Shown here one piece after another: positions 30,001 to 45,000 of a stretch of DNA of 64,000 nt. The notes beneath the pieces are model-generated. The model did no database searches. It saw nothing but the letters and a program-made list of their open reading frames with translations, and had not been told where the DNA came from. Made by a program: the position numbers and the translations under genes. This DNA comes from Synaphobranchus kaupii (lineage: Eukaryota > Chordata > Actinopteri > Anguilliformes > Synaphobranchidae), in contig CM056395.1 in NCBI GenBank assembly GCA_029718625.1, positions 19,060,309 through 19,124,308 of the forward strand. Direction: 5' to 3'. Every line of letters begins with the position of its first letter. Positions within the stretch are counted from its first letter, which is position 1.

Positions 30001-33000
30001 AGCCCCCACTGCAACTGCAGCACCAACAACAACTGCAGCCCTCACTACAACTTCAGCCCCCACTACAAATTCAGCACCCACAACAACACCAGTTCTCACT
30101 ACAACTGCAGCCCCAACTACGTCTGCAGCACCCACTACAACTGCAGCCCTGACAACAACCCCAGTTCCCACTACCACTGCAGCACCCAGTACAACTGCAG
30201 TCCCCACTACAACTTCAGCCTCCACTACAACTGCAGCCCACACTACAACAGCAGCCCCAACTACAACTGCAGCCCCCACTACAACAGCAGCCCACACTAC
30301 AACAGCAACCCCCACTACAACAGCATCTCCCACTACAACTGCAGCACCAACCACAACTCCAGCTCCGACAACAACACCAGTTCTCACTACAACTGCAGCC
30401 CCAACTACGTCTGCAACACCCACTACAACTTCAGCCCCTGTGACAGCTGCAGCACCCAGTACAACTGCAGTCCCCACTACAACTTCAGCCCCAACTACAA
30501 CTGCAGCCCCCACTACAACTGCAGCCCCCACTACAACTGCAGCTCCCACTACAACAGCATCTCCCACTACAACTGCAGCACCAACCACAACTCCAGCTCC
30601 GACATCAACACCAGTTCTCACTACAACTGCAGCCCCAACTACGTCTGCAACACCCACTACAACTTCAGCCCCCGTGACAACTGCAGCACCCAGTACAACT
30701 GCAGTCCCCACTACAACTTCAGCCCCAACTACAACTGCAGCCCCCACTACAACTGCAGCCCCCACTACAACTGCAGCTCCCACTACAACAGCAGCCTCCA
30801 CTACAACTGCAGCACCCACTACAACTGCAGCAACAACAACTGCAGCCCCAACTACAACTTCAACCCCCACTACAACTGCAGCCCACACTACAACTGCAGC
30901 CCCCACTACAACTGCAGCTCCCACTACAACAGCAGCCTCCACTACAACTGCAGCACCCACTACAACTGCAGCAACAACAACTGCAGCCCCAACTACGACT
31001 TCAGCCCCCACTACAACTGCAGCACCCACTACAACTTCAGCCCCCGTGACAACTGCAGCTCCCACTACATCAGCAGCCTCCACTACAACTGCAGCCCACA
31101 CTACAACTGCAGCAACAACAACTGCAGCCCCAACTACAACTTCAGCACCCACTACAACAGCAGTTCCCACTACAACTGCAGCCCCCACTACAACAGCAGC
31201 CTCCACTGCAACTGCAGCACCCACTACACCTGCAGCACCAAAAACAACTGCAGCCCCCACTACAACTTCAGCACCCAGTACAACTGCAGCCCCCACTACA
31301 ACAGCAGCCTCCACTACAACAGCAGCCTCCACTGCAACTGCAGCCCCCACTACAACTGCAGCAACAACAACTGCAGCCCCCACTACAACTTCAGCACTCA
31401 CTACAACAGCAGTTCCCACTACAACTGCAGCCCCCACTACAACAGCAGCCTCCACTGCAACTGCAGCACCCACTACAACTGCAGCAACAACAACTTCAGC
31501 CCCCACTACAACTGCAGCCCACACTACAACAGCAGCCCCCACTACAACTGCAGCACCCACTACAACTTCAGCCCCCGTGACAACTGCAGCACCCACTGCA
31601 ACTGCAGCCCCCACTACAACAGCAGCCTCCACTGCAACTGCAGCCCCCACTACAACTGCAGCACCAACAACAACTGCAGCCCTCACTACAACTTCAGCCC
31701 CCACTACAACTTCAGCACCCACAACAACAGCAGCTCCCACTTCAAGAGCAGCCTCCACTACAACAGCAGCCCACACTACAACAGCAACCCCCACTACAAC
31801 AGCATCTCCCACTACAACTGCAGCACCAACCACAACTCCAGCTCCGACAACAACACCAGTTCTCACTACAACTACAGCCCCAACTACGTCTGCAGCACCC
31901 ACTAAAACTGCAGCCCCCACTACAACTGCAGCTCCCACTACAACAGCAGCCTCCACTACAACTGCAGCACCAACTACAACTGCAGCAACAACAACTGCAG
32001 CCCCAACTACAACTTCCGCCCCCACTACAACTGCAGCCCACACTACAACAGCAGCCCCCACTATAACTGCAGCCCTCACTACAACTTCAGCCCCAACTAC
32101 AACTGCAGGAACAACAACTGCAGTCCCCACTACAACTGCAGCCCCCACTACAACAGCAGCCTCCACTGCAACTGCAGCTCCCACTACAACAGCAGCCTCC
32201 ACTACAACTGCAGCCTCCACTACAACTGCAGCACCAACTACAACTGCAGCAACAACAACTGCAGCCCCAACTACAACTTCAGCCCCCACTACAACTGCAG
32301 CCCCCACTACAACTGCAGCTCCCACTACAACAGCAGCCTCCACTACAACTGCAGCACCAACTACAACTGCAGCAACAACAACTGCAGCCCCAACTACAAC
32401 TTCAGCCCCCACTACAACTGCAGCCCACACTACAACAGCAGCCCCCACTATAACTGCAGCCCTCACTACAACTTCAGCCCCAACTACAACTGCAGGAACA
32501 ACAACTGCAGTCCCCACTACAACTGCAGCCCCCACTACAACAGCAGCCTCCACTGCAACTGCAGCACCCACAACACCTGCAGCACCAACAACAACAGCAG
32601 CCCCCACTACAACTTCAGCACCCAGTACAACAGCAGTCCCCACTACAACTTCAGCCCCAACTACAACTGCAGCCCCCACTATAACTGCAGCCCCCACTAC
32701 AACTGCAGCTCCCACTACAACAGCAGCCTCCACCAGAACTGCAGCACCCACTACAACTGCAGCAACAACAACTGCAGCCCCAACTACAACTTCAGCCCCC
32801 ACTACAACTGCAGCACCCACTACAACTTCAGCCCCCGTGACAACTGCAGCTCCCACTACATCAGCAGCCTCCACTACAACTGCAGCCCACACTACAACAG
32901 CAGCCCCCACTATAACTGCAGCCCTCACTACAACAGCAGCTCCCACTTCAAGAGCAGCCTCCACTACAACAGCAGCCCACACTACAACAGCATCTCCCAC

Positions 33001-36000
33001 TACAACTGCAGCACCAACCACAACTCCAGCTCCGACAACAACACCAGGTGTCACTACAACTGCAGCCCCCACTACAACTGCAGTCCCCACTACAACTGCA
33101 GTCCCCACTACAACTTCAGCCTCCACTACAACTGCAGCCCACACTACAACTGCAGCCCCAACTACAACCCCAGTTCCCACTACCACTGCAGCACCCAGTA
33201 CAACTGCAGTCCCCACTACAACTTCAGCCTCCACTACAACTGCAGCCCACACTACAACAGCAGCCCCAACTACAACTGCAGCCCCCACTACAACTTCAGC
33301 ACCCACTACAACAGCAGTTCCCACTACAACTGCAGCCCCCACTACAACAGCAGCCTCCACTGCAACTGCAGCACCCACTACACCTGCAGCATCAACAACA
33401 ACTGCAGCCCCCACTACAACTGCAGCACCAACAACAACTGCAGCCTTCACTACAACTTCAGCACCCACAACAACACCAGTTCTCAATACAACTGCAGCCC
33501 CAACTACGTCTGCAGCACCCACTACAACTGCAGCCCTGACAACAACCGCAGTTCCCACTACCACTGCAGCACCCAGTACAACTGCAGTCCCCACTACAAC
33601 TTCAGCCTCCACTACAACTGCAGCCCACACTACAACAGCAGCCCCAACTACAACTGCAGCCCCCACTACAACTGCAGCCCCCACTACAACAGCAGCCTCC
33701 ACTGCAACTGCAGCACCCACTACACCTGCAGCATCAACAACAACTGCAGCCCCCACTACAACTTCAGCACCCAGTACAACAGCAGTTCCCACTACAACTG
33801 CAGCCCCCACTACATCAGCAGCCCCCACTACAACAGCAGCCTCCACTGCAACTGCAGCCCCCACTACAACTGCAGCACCAACAACAACTGCAGCCCTCAC
33901 TACAACTTCAGCCCCCACTACAACTTCAGCACCCACTACAACAGCAGCTCCCACTTCAAGAGCAGCCTCCACTACAACAGCAGCCCACACTACAACAGCA
34001 ACCCCCACTACAACAGCATCTCCCACTACAACTGTAGCACCAACCACAACTCCAGCTCCGACAACAACACCAGTTCTCACTACAACTGCAGCCCCAACTA
34101 CGTCTGCAGCACCCACTACAACTGCAGCCCCGACAACAACCCCAGTTCCCACTACCACTGCAGCACCCAGTACAACTGCAGTCCCCACTACAACTTCAGC
34201 CCCAACTACAACTGCAGCCCCCACTACAACTGCAGCCCGCACTACAACTGCAGCTCCCACTACGACAGCAGCCTCCACTACAACTGCAGCACCCACTACA
34301 ACTGCAGCAACAACAACTGCAGCCCCAACTACAACTTCAGCCCCCACTACAACTGCAGCCCACACTACAACAGCAGCCCCCACTATAACTGCAGCCCTCA
34401 CTACAACTTCAGCCCCCACTACAACTGCAGCAACAATAACTGCAGCCCCAACTACAACTGCAGCTCCCACTACAACTTCAGCACCCACTACAACAGCAGT
34501 TCCCACTACAACTGCAGCCCCCACTACAACAGCAGCCTCCACTGCAACTGCAGCACCCACTACACCTGCAACACCAACAACAACTGCAGCCCCCACTACA
34601 ACTTCAGCACCCACTACAACAGCAGTTCCCACTAGAACTGCAGCCCCCACTACAACAGCAGCCCCCACTACAACAGCAGCCTCCACTACAACCGCAGCCC
34701 CCACTACAACTGCAGCACCAACAACAACTGCAGCCCTCACTACAACTTCAGGCCCCACTACAACTTCAGCACCCACTACAACAGCAGCTCCCACTTCAAG
34801 AGCAGCCTCCACTACAACAGCAACCCCCACTACAACAGCATCTCCCACTACAACTGCAGCACCAACCACAACTCCAGCTCCGACAACAACACCAGTTCTC
34901 ACTACAACTGCAGCCCCAACTACGTCTGCAACACCCACTACAACTGCAGCCCCGACAACAACCCGAGTTCCCACTACCACTGCAGCACCCAGTACAACTG
35001 CAGTCCCCACTACAACTTCAGCCCCAACTACAACAGCAACCCCCACTACAACAGCAACCCCCACTACAACAGCATCTCCCACTACAACTGCAGCACCAAC
35101 CACAACTCCAGCTCCGACAACAACACCATTTCTCACTACAACTGCAGCCCCAACTACGTCTGCAGCACCCACTACAACTGCAGCCCCGACAACAACCCCA
35201 GTTCCCACTACCACTGCAGCACCCACTACAACTGCAGCCCCGACAACAACCCCAGTTCCCACTACCACTGCAGCACCCAGTACAACTGCAGTCTCCACTA
35301 CAACTTCATCCCCAACTACAACTGCAGCCCCCACTACAACTGCAGCCCGCACTACAACTGCAGCTCCCACTACAACAGCAGCCTCCACTACAACTGCAGC
35401 ACCCACTACAACTGCAGCAACAACAACTGCAGCCCCAACTACAACTTCAGCCCCCACTACAACTGCAGCACCCACTACAACTTCAGCCCCCGTGACAACT
35501 GCAGCACCCAGTACAACTGCAGTCCCCACTACAACTTCAGCCCCAACTACAACTGCAGCCCCCACTACAACTGCAGCCCCCACTACAACTGCAGCTCCCA
35601 CTACAACAGCAGCCTCCACTACAACTGCAGCACCCACTACAACTGCAGCAACAACAACTGCAGCCCCAACTACAACTTCAACCCCCACTACAACTGCAGC
35701 CCACACTACAACAGCAGCCCCCACTATAACTGCAGCCCTCACTACAACTTCAGCCCCCACTACAACTTCAGCACCCACTACAACAGCAGCTCCCACTTCA
35801 AGAGCAGCCTCCACTACAACAGCAGCCCACACTACAACAGCAACCCCCACTACAACAGCATCTCCCACTACAACTGCAGCACCAACCACAACTCCAGCTC
35901 CGACAACAACACCAGTTCTCACTACAACTGCAGCCCCAACTACGTCTGCAGCACCCACTACAACTGCAGCCCCGACAACAACCCCAGTTCCCACTACCAC

Positions 36001-39000
36001 TGCAGCACCCAGTACAACTGCAGTCCCCACTACAACTTCAGCCCCAACTACAACTGCAGCCCCCACTACAACTGCAGCTCCCACTACGACAGCAGCCTAC
36101 ACTACAACTGCAGCACCCACTACAACTGCAGCAACAACAACTGCAGCCCCAACTACAACTGCAGCCCCCACTACAACTTCAGCACCCACTACAACAGCAG
36201 TTCCCACTACAACTGCAGCCCCCACTACAACAGCAGCCTCCACTGCAACTGCAGCACCCACTACACCTGCAGCATCAACAACAACTGCAGCCCCCACTAG
36301 AACTTCAGCACCCAGTACAACAGCAGTTCCCACTACAACTGCAGCCCCCACTACAACAGCAGCCCCCACTACAACAGCAGCCTCCACTGTAACTGCAGCC
36401 CCCACTACAACTGCAGCACCAACAACAACTGCAGCCCTCACTACAACTTCAGCCCCCACTACAACTTCAGCCCCCACTACAAATTCAGCACCCACAACAA
36501 CACCAGTTCTCACTACAACTGCAGCCCCAACTACGTCTGCAGCACCCACTACAACTGCAGCCCTGACAACAACCCCAGTTCCCACTACCACTGCAGCACC
36601 CAGTACAACTGCAGTCCCCACTACAACTTCAGCCTCCACTACAACTGCAGCCCACACTACAACAGCAGCCCCAACTACAACTGCAGCCCCCACTACAACT
36701 GCAGCCCCCACTACAACAGCAGCCTCCACTGCAACTGCAGCACCCACTACACCTGCAGCATCAACAACAACTGCAGCCCCCACTACAACTTCAGCACCCA
36801 GTACAACAGCAGTTCCCACTACAACTGCAGCCCCGACTACAACAGCAGCCCCCACTACAACAGCAGCCTCCACTGCAACTGCAGCCCCCACTACAACTGC
36901 AGCACCAACAACAACTGCAGCCCTCACTACAACTTCAGCCCCCACTACAACTTCAGCACCCACTACAACAGCAGCTCCCACTTCAAGAGCAGCCTCCACT
37001 ACAACAGCAGCCCACACTACAACAGCAACCCCCACTACAAAAGCATCTCCCACTACAACTGCAGCACCAAGCACAACTCCAGCTCCGACAACAACACCAG
37101 TTCTCAGTACAACTGCAGCCCCAACTACATCTGCAGCACCCACTACAACTGCAGCCCCGACAACAACCCCAGTTCCCACTACCACTGCAGCACCCAGTAC
37201 AACTGCAGTCCCCACTACAACTTCAGCCCCAACTACAACTGCAGCCCCCACTACAACTGCAGCCCGCACTACAACTGCAGCTCCCACTACAACAGCAGCC
37301 TCCACTACAACTGCAGCACCCACTACAACTGCAGCAACAACAACTGCAGCCCCAACTACAACTTCAGCCCCCACTACAACTGCAGCCCACACTACAACAG
37401 CAGCCCCCACTATAACTGCAGCCCTCACTACAACTTCAGCCCCCACTACAACTTCAGCACCCACTACAACAGCAGCTCCCACTTCAAGAGCAGCCCCCAC
37501 TATAACTGCAGCCCTCACTACAACTTCAGCCCCCACTACAACTTCAGCACCCACTACAACAGCAGCTCCCACTTCAAGAGCAGCCTCCACTACAACAGCA
37601 GCCCACACTACAACAGCAACCCCCACTACAACAGTATCTCCCACTACAACTGCAGCACCAACCACAACTCCAGCTCCGACAACAACACCAGTTCCCACTA
37701 CAACTGCAGCCCCAACTACGTCTGCAGCACCCACTACAACTGCAGCCCCGACAACAACCCCAGTTCCCACTACCACTGCAGCACCCAGTACAACTGCAGT
37801 CCCTACTACAACTTCAGCCCCAACTACAACTGCAGCCCCCACTACAACTGCAGCCCCCACTACAACTGCAGCTCCCACTACAACAGCAGCCTCCACTACA
37901 ACTGCAGCCCCCACTACAAATTCAGCACCCACAACAACACCAGTTCTCACTACAACTGCAGCCCCAACTACGTCTGCAGCACCCACTACAACTGCAGCCC
38001 TGACAACAACCCCAGTTCCCACTACCACTGCAGCACCCAGTACAACTGCAGTCCCCACTACAACTTCAGCCTCCACTACAACTGCAGCCTCCACTACAAC
38101 AGCAACCCCCACTACAACAGCATCTCCCACTACAACTGCAGCACCAACCACAACTCCAGCTCCGACAACAACACCAGTTCTCACTACAACTGCAGCCCCA
38201 ACTACGTCTGCAACACCCACTACAACTGCAGCCCCGACAACAACCCGAGTTCCCACTACCACTGCAGCACCCAGTACAACTGCAGTCCCCACTACAACTT
38301 CAGCCCCAACTACAACAGCAACCCCCACTACAACAGCAACCCCCACTACAACAGCATCTCCCACTACAACTGCAGCACCAACCACAACTCCAGCTCCGAC
38401 AACAACACCATTTCTCACTACAACTGCAGCCCCAACTACGTCTGCAGCACCCACTACAACTGCAGCCCCGACAACAACCCCAGTTCCCACTACCACTGCA
38501 GCACCCACTACAACTGCAGCCCCGACAACAACCCCAGTTCCCACTACCACTGCAGCACCCAGTACAACTGCAGTCTCCACTACAACTTCATCCCCAACTA
38601 CAACTGCAGCCCCCACTACAACTGCAGCCCGCACTACAACTGCAGCTCCCACTACAACAGCAGCCTCCACTACAACTGCAGCACCCACTACAACTGCAGC
38701 AACAACAACTGCAGCCCCAACTACAACTTCAGCCCCCACTACAACTGCAGCACCCACTACAACTTCAGCCCCCGTGACAACTGCAGCACCCAGTACAACT
38801 GCAGTCCCCACTACAACTTCAGCCCCAACTACAACTGCAGCCCCCACTACAACTGCAGCCCCCACTACAACTGCAGCTCCCACTACAACAGCAGCCTCCA
38901 CTACAACTGCAGCACCCACTACAACTGCAGCAACAACAACTGCAGCCCCAACTACAACTTCAACCCCCACTACAACTGCAGCCCACACTACAACAGCAGC

Positions 39001-42000
39001 CCCCACTATAACTGCAGCCCTCACTACAACTTCAGCCCCCACTACAACTTCAGCACCCACTACAACAGCAGCTCCCACTTCAAGAGCAGCCTCCACTACA
39101 ACAGCAGCCCACACTACAACAGCAACCCCCACTACAACAGCATCTCCCACTACAACTGCAGCACCAACCACAACTCCAGCTCCGACAACAACACCAGTTC
39201 TCACTACAACTGCAGCCCCAACTACGTCTGCAGCACCCACTACAACTGCAGCCCCGACAACAACCCCAGTTCCCACTACCACTGCAGCACCCAGTACAAC
39301 TGCAGTCCCCACTACAACTTCAGCCCCAACTACAACTGCAGCCCCCACTACAACTGCAGCTCCCACTACGACAGCAGCCTACACTACAACTGCAGCACCC
39401 ACTACAACTGCAGCAACAACAACTGCAGCCCCAACTACAACTGCAGCCCCCACTACAACTTCAGCACCCACTACAACAGCAGTTCCCACTACAACTGCAG
39501 CCCCCACTACAACAGCAGCCTCCACTGCAACTGCAGCACCCACTACACCTGCAGCATCAACAACAACTGCAGCCCCCACTAGAACTTCAGCACCCAGTAC
39601 AACAGCAGCCCACACTACAACAGCAGCCCCCACTATAACTGCAGCCCTCACTACAACTTCAGCCCCCACTACAACTGCAGCCCCCACTACAACAGCAGCC
39701 CCCACTACAACAGCAGCCTCCACTGTAACTGCAGCCCCCACTACAACTGCAGCACCAACAACAACTGCAGCCCTCACTACAACTTCAGCCCCCACTACAA
39801 CTTCAGCCCCCACTACAAATTCAGCACCCACAACAACACCAGTTCTCACTACAACTGCAGCCCCAACTACGTCTGCAGCACCCACTACAACTGCAGCCCT
39901 GACAACAACCCCAGTTCCCACTACCACTGCAGCACCCAGTACAACTGCAGTCCCCACTACAACTTCAGCCCCCACTACAACTGCAGCACCCACTACAACT
40001 TCAGCCCCCGTGACAACTGCAGCACCCAGTACAACTGCAGTCCCCACTACAACTTCAGCCCCAACTACAACTGCAGCCCCCACTACAACTGCAGCACCCA
40101 CTACAACTGCAGCAACAACTGCAGCCCCAACTACAACTTCAGCCCCCACTACAACTGCAGCCCACACTACAACAGCAGCCCCCACTATAACTGCAGCCCT
40201 CACTACAACTTCAGCCCCCACTACAACTTCAGCACCCACTACAACAGCAGCTCCCACTTCAAGAGCAGCCTCCACTACAACAGCAGCCCACAATACAACA
40301 GCAACCCCCACAACAACAGCATCTCCCACTCCAACTGCAGCACCAACCACAACTCCAGCTCCGACAACAACACCAGTTCTCACTACAACTGCAGCCCCAA
40401 CTACGTCTGCAGCACCCACTACAACTGCAGCCCCGACCACAACCCCAGTTCCCACTACCACTGCAGCACCCAGTACAACTGCAGTCCCCACTACGACTTC
40501 AGCCCCAACTACAACTGCAGCCCCCACTACAACTGCAGCCCCCACTACAACTGCAGCTCCCACTACAACAGCAGCCTACACTACAACTGCAGCACCCACT
40601 ACAACTGCAGCAACAACAACTGCAGCCCCAACTACAACTGCAGCCCCCACTACAACTTCAGCACCCACTACAACAGCAGTTCCCACTACAACTGCAGCCC
40701 CCACTACAACAGCAGCCTCCACTGCAACTGCAACACCCACTACACCTGCAGCACCAACAACAACTGCAGCCCCCACTACAACTTCAGCACCCAGTATAAC
40801 AGCAGTTCCCACTACAACTGCAGCCCCCACTACAACAGCAGCCCTCACTACAACAGCAGCCTCCACTGCAACTGCAGCCCCCACTACAACTGCAGCACCA
40901 ACAACAACTGCAGCCCTCACTACAACTTCAGCTCCCACTACAACTTCAGCACCCACTACAACAGCAGCTCCCACTTCAAGAGCAGCCTCCACTACAACAG
41001 CAGCCCACACTACAACAGCAACCCCCACTACAACAGCATCTCCCACTACAACTGCAGCACAAACCACAACTCCAGCTCCGACAACAACACCAGTTCTCAC
41101 TACAACTGCAGCCCCAACTACGTCTGCAGCACCCACTACAACTGCAGCCCCGACAACAACCCCAGTTCCCACTACCACTGCAGCACCCAGTACAACTGCA
41201 GTCCCCACTACAACTTCAGCCCCAACAACAACTGCAGCCCCCACTACAACTGCAGCCCCCATTACAACTGCAGCTCCCACTACAACAGCAGCCTCCACTA
41301 CAACTGCAGCACCCACTACAACTGCAGCAACAACAACTGCAGCCCCAACTACAACTTCAGCCCCCACTACAACTGCAGCAACAACAACTGCAGCCCCAAC
41401 TACAACTTCAGCACCCACTACAACAGCAGTTCCCACTACAACTGCAGCCCCCACTACAACAGCAGCCTCCACTGCAACTGCAGCACCCACTACACCTGCA
41501 GCACCAACAACAACTGCAGCCCCCACTACAACTTCAGCACCCACTACAACAGCAGTTCCCACTACAACTGCAGCCCCCACTACAACTGCAGCCCCCACTA
41601 CAACAGCAGCCCCCACTACAACAGCAGCCTCCACTGCAACTGCAGCACCCACTACACCTGCAGCATCAACAACAACTGCAGCCCCCACTACAACTTCAGC
41701 ACCCAGTACAACAGCAGTTCCCACTACAACTGCAGCCCCCACTACAACAGCAGCCTCCACTGTAACTGCAGCCCCCACTACAACTGCAGCACCAACAACA
41801 ACTGCAGCCCTCACTACAACTTCAGCCCCAACTACAAATTCAGCACCCACAACAAAACCAGTTCTCACTACAACTGCAGCCCCAACTACGTCTGCAGCAC
41901 CCACTACAACTGCAGCCCTGACAACAACCCCAGTTCCCACTACCACTGCAGCACCCAGTACAACTGCAGTCCCCACTACAACTTCAGCCTCCACTACAAC

Positions 42001-45000
42001 TGCAGCCCACACTACAACAGCAGCCCCAACTACAACTGCAGCCCCCACTACAACTGCAGCCCCCACTACAACAGCAGCCTCCACTGCAACTGCAGCACCC
42101 ACTACACCTGCAGCATCAACAACAACTGCAGCCCCCACTACAACTTCAGCACCCAGTACAACAGCAGTTCCCACTACAACTGCAGCCCCGACTACAACAG
42201 CAGCCCCCACTACAACAGCAGCCTCCACTGCAACTGCAGCCCCCACTACAACTGCAGCACCAACAACAACTGCAGCCCTCACTACAACTTCAGCCCCCAC
42301 TACAACTTCAGCACCCACTACAACAGCAGCTCCCACTTCAAGAGCAGCCTCCACTACAACAGCAGCCCACACTACAACAGCAACCCCCACTACAAAAGCA
42401 TCTCCCACTACAACTGCAGCACCAAGCACAACTCCAGCTCCGACAACAACACCAGTTCTCAGTACAACTGCAGCCCCAACTACATCTGCAGCACCCACTA
42501 CAACTGCAGCCCCGACAACAACCCCAGTTCCCACTACCACTGCAGCACCCAGTACAACTGCAGTCCCCACTACAACTTCAGCCCCAACTACAACTGCAGC
42601 CCCCACTACAACTGCAGCCCGCACTACAACTGCAGCTCCCACTACAACAGCAGCCTCCACTACAACTGCAGCACCCACTACAACTGCAGCAACAACAACT
42701 GCAGCCCCAACTACAACTTCAGCCCCCACTACAACTGCAGCCCACACTACAACAGCAGCCCCCACTATAACTGCAGCCCTCACTACAACTTCAGCCCCCA
42801 CTACAACTTCAGCACCCACTACAACAGCAGCTCCCACTTCAAGAGCAGCCCCCACTATAACTGCAGCCCTCACTACAACTTCAGCCCCCACTACAACTTC
42901 AGCACCCACTACAACAGCAGCTCCCACTTCAAGAGCAGCCTCCACTACAACAGCAGCCCACACTACAACAGCAACCCCCACTACAACAGTATCTCCCACT
43001 ACAACTGCAGCACCAACCACAACTCCAGCTCCGACAACAACACCAGTTCCCACTACAACTGCAGCCCCAACTACGTCTGCAGCACCCACTACAACTGCAG
43101 CCCCGACAACAACCCCAGTTCCCACTACCACTGCAGCACCCAGTACAACTGCAGTCCCTACTACAACTTCAGCCCCAACTACAACTGCAGCCCCCACTAC
43201 AACTGCAGCCCCCACTACAACTGCAGCTCCCACTACAACAGCAGCCTCCACTACAACTGCAGCCCCCACTACAAATTCAGCACCCACAACAACACCAGTT
43301 CTCACTACAACTGCAGCCCCAACTACGTCTGCAGCACCCACTACAACTGCAGCCCTGACAACAACCCCAGTTCCCACTACCACTGCAGCACCCAGTACAA
43401 CTGCAGTCCCCACTACAACTTCAGCCTCCACTACAACTGCAGCCTCCACTACAACAGCAACCCCCACTACAACAGCATCTCCCACTACAACTGCAGCACC
43501 AACCACAACTCCAGCTCCGACAACAACACCAGTTCTCACTACAACTGCAGCCCCAACTACGTCTGCAACACCCACTACAACTGCAGCCCCGACAACAACC
43601 CGAGTTCCCACTACCACTGCAGCACCCAGTACAACTGCAGTCCCCACTACAACTTCAGCCCCAACTACAACAGCAACCCCCACTACAACAGCAACCCCCA
43701 CTACAACAGCATCTCCCACTACAACTGCAGCACCAACCACAACTCCAGCTCCGACAACAACACCATTTCTCACTACAACTGCAGCCCCAACTACGTCTGC
43801 AGCACCCACTACAACTGCAGCCCCGACAACAACCCCAGTTCCCACTACCACTGCAGCACCCACTACAACTGCAGCCCCGACAACAACCCCAGTTCCCACT
43901 ACCACTGCAGCACCCAGTACAACTGCAGTCTCCACTACAACTTCATCCCCAACTACAACTGCAGCCCCCACTACAACTGCAGCCCGCACTACAACTGCAG
44001 CTCCCACTACAACAGCAGCCTCCACTACAACTGCAGCACCCACTACAACTGCAGCAACAACAACTGCAGCCCCAACTACAACTTCAGCCCCCACTACAAC
44101 TGCAGCACCCACTACAACTTCAGCCCCCGTGACAACTGCAGCACCCAGTACAACTGCAGTCCCCACTACAACTTCAGCCCCAACTACAACTGCAGCCCCC
44201 ACTACAACTGCAGCCCCCACTACAACTGCAGCTCCCACTACAACAGCAGCCTCCACTACAACTGCAGCACCCACTACAACTGCAGCAACAACAACTGCAG
44301 CCCCAACTACAACTTCAACCCCCACTACAACTGCAGCCCACACTACAACAGCAGCCCCCACTATAACTGCAGCCCTCACTACAACTTCAGCCCCCACTAC
44401 AACTTCAGCACCCACTACAACAGCAGCTCCCACTTCAAGAGCAGCCTCCACTACAACAGCAGCCCACACTACAACAGCAACCCCCACTACAACAGCATCT
44501 CCCACTACAACTGCAGCACCAACCACAACTCCAGCTCCGACAACAACACCAGTTCTCACTACAACTGCAGCCCCAACTACGTCTGCAGCACCCACTACAA
44601 CTGCAGCCCCGACAACAACCCCAGTTCCCACTACCACTGCAGCACCCAGTACAACTGCAGTCCCCACTACAACTTCAGCCCCAACTACAACTGCAGCCCC
44701 CACTACAACTGCAGCTCCCACTACGACAGCAGCCTACACTACAACTGCAGCACCCACTACAACTGCAGCAACAACAACTGCAGCCCCAACTACAACTGCA
44801 GCCCCCACTACAACTTCAGCACCCACTACAACAGCAGTTCCCACTACAACTGCAGCCCCCACTACAACAGCAGCCTCCACTGCAACTGCAGCACCCACTA
44901 CACCTGCAGCATCAACAACAACTGCAGCCCCCACTAGAACTTCAGCACCCAGTACAACAGCAGCCCACACTACAACAGCAGCCCCCACTATAACTGCAGC

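Noticed and set aside
20965..33060. Splice sites at caggtctcac / caggtgtcac (about 20,970, 26,230, 33,046) marking introns
   Set aside because: These are single-base variants of the Pro-Val-Leu block. The frame reads straight through, and no polypyrimidine tract or non-repeat intron sequence is present.
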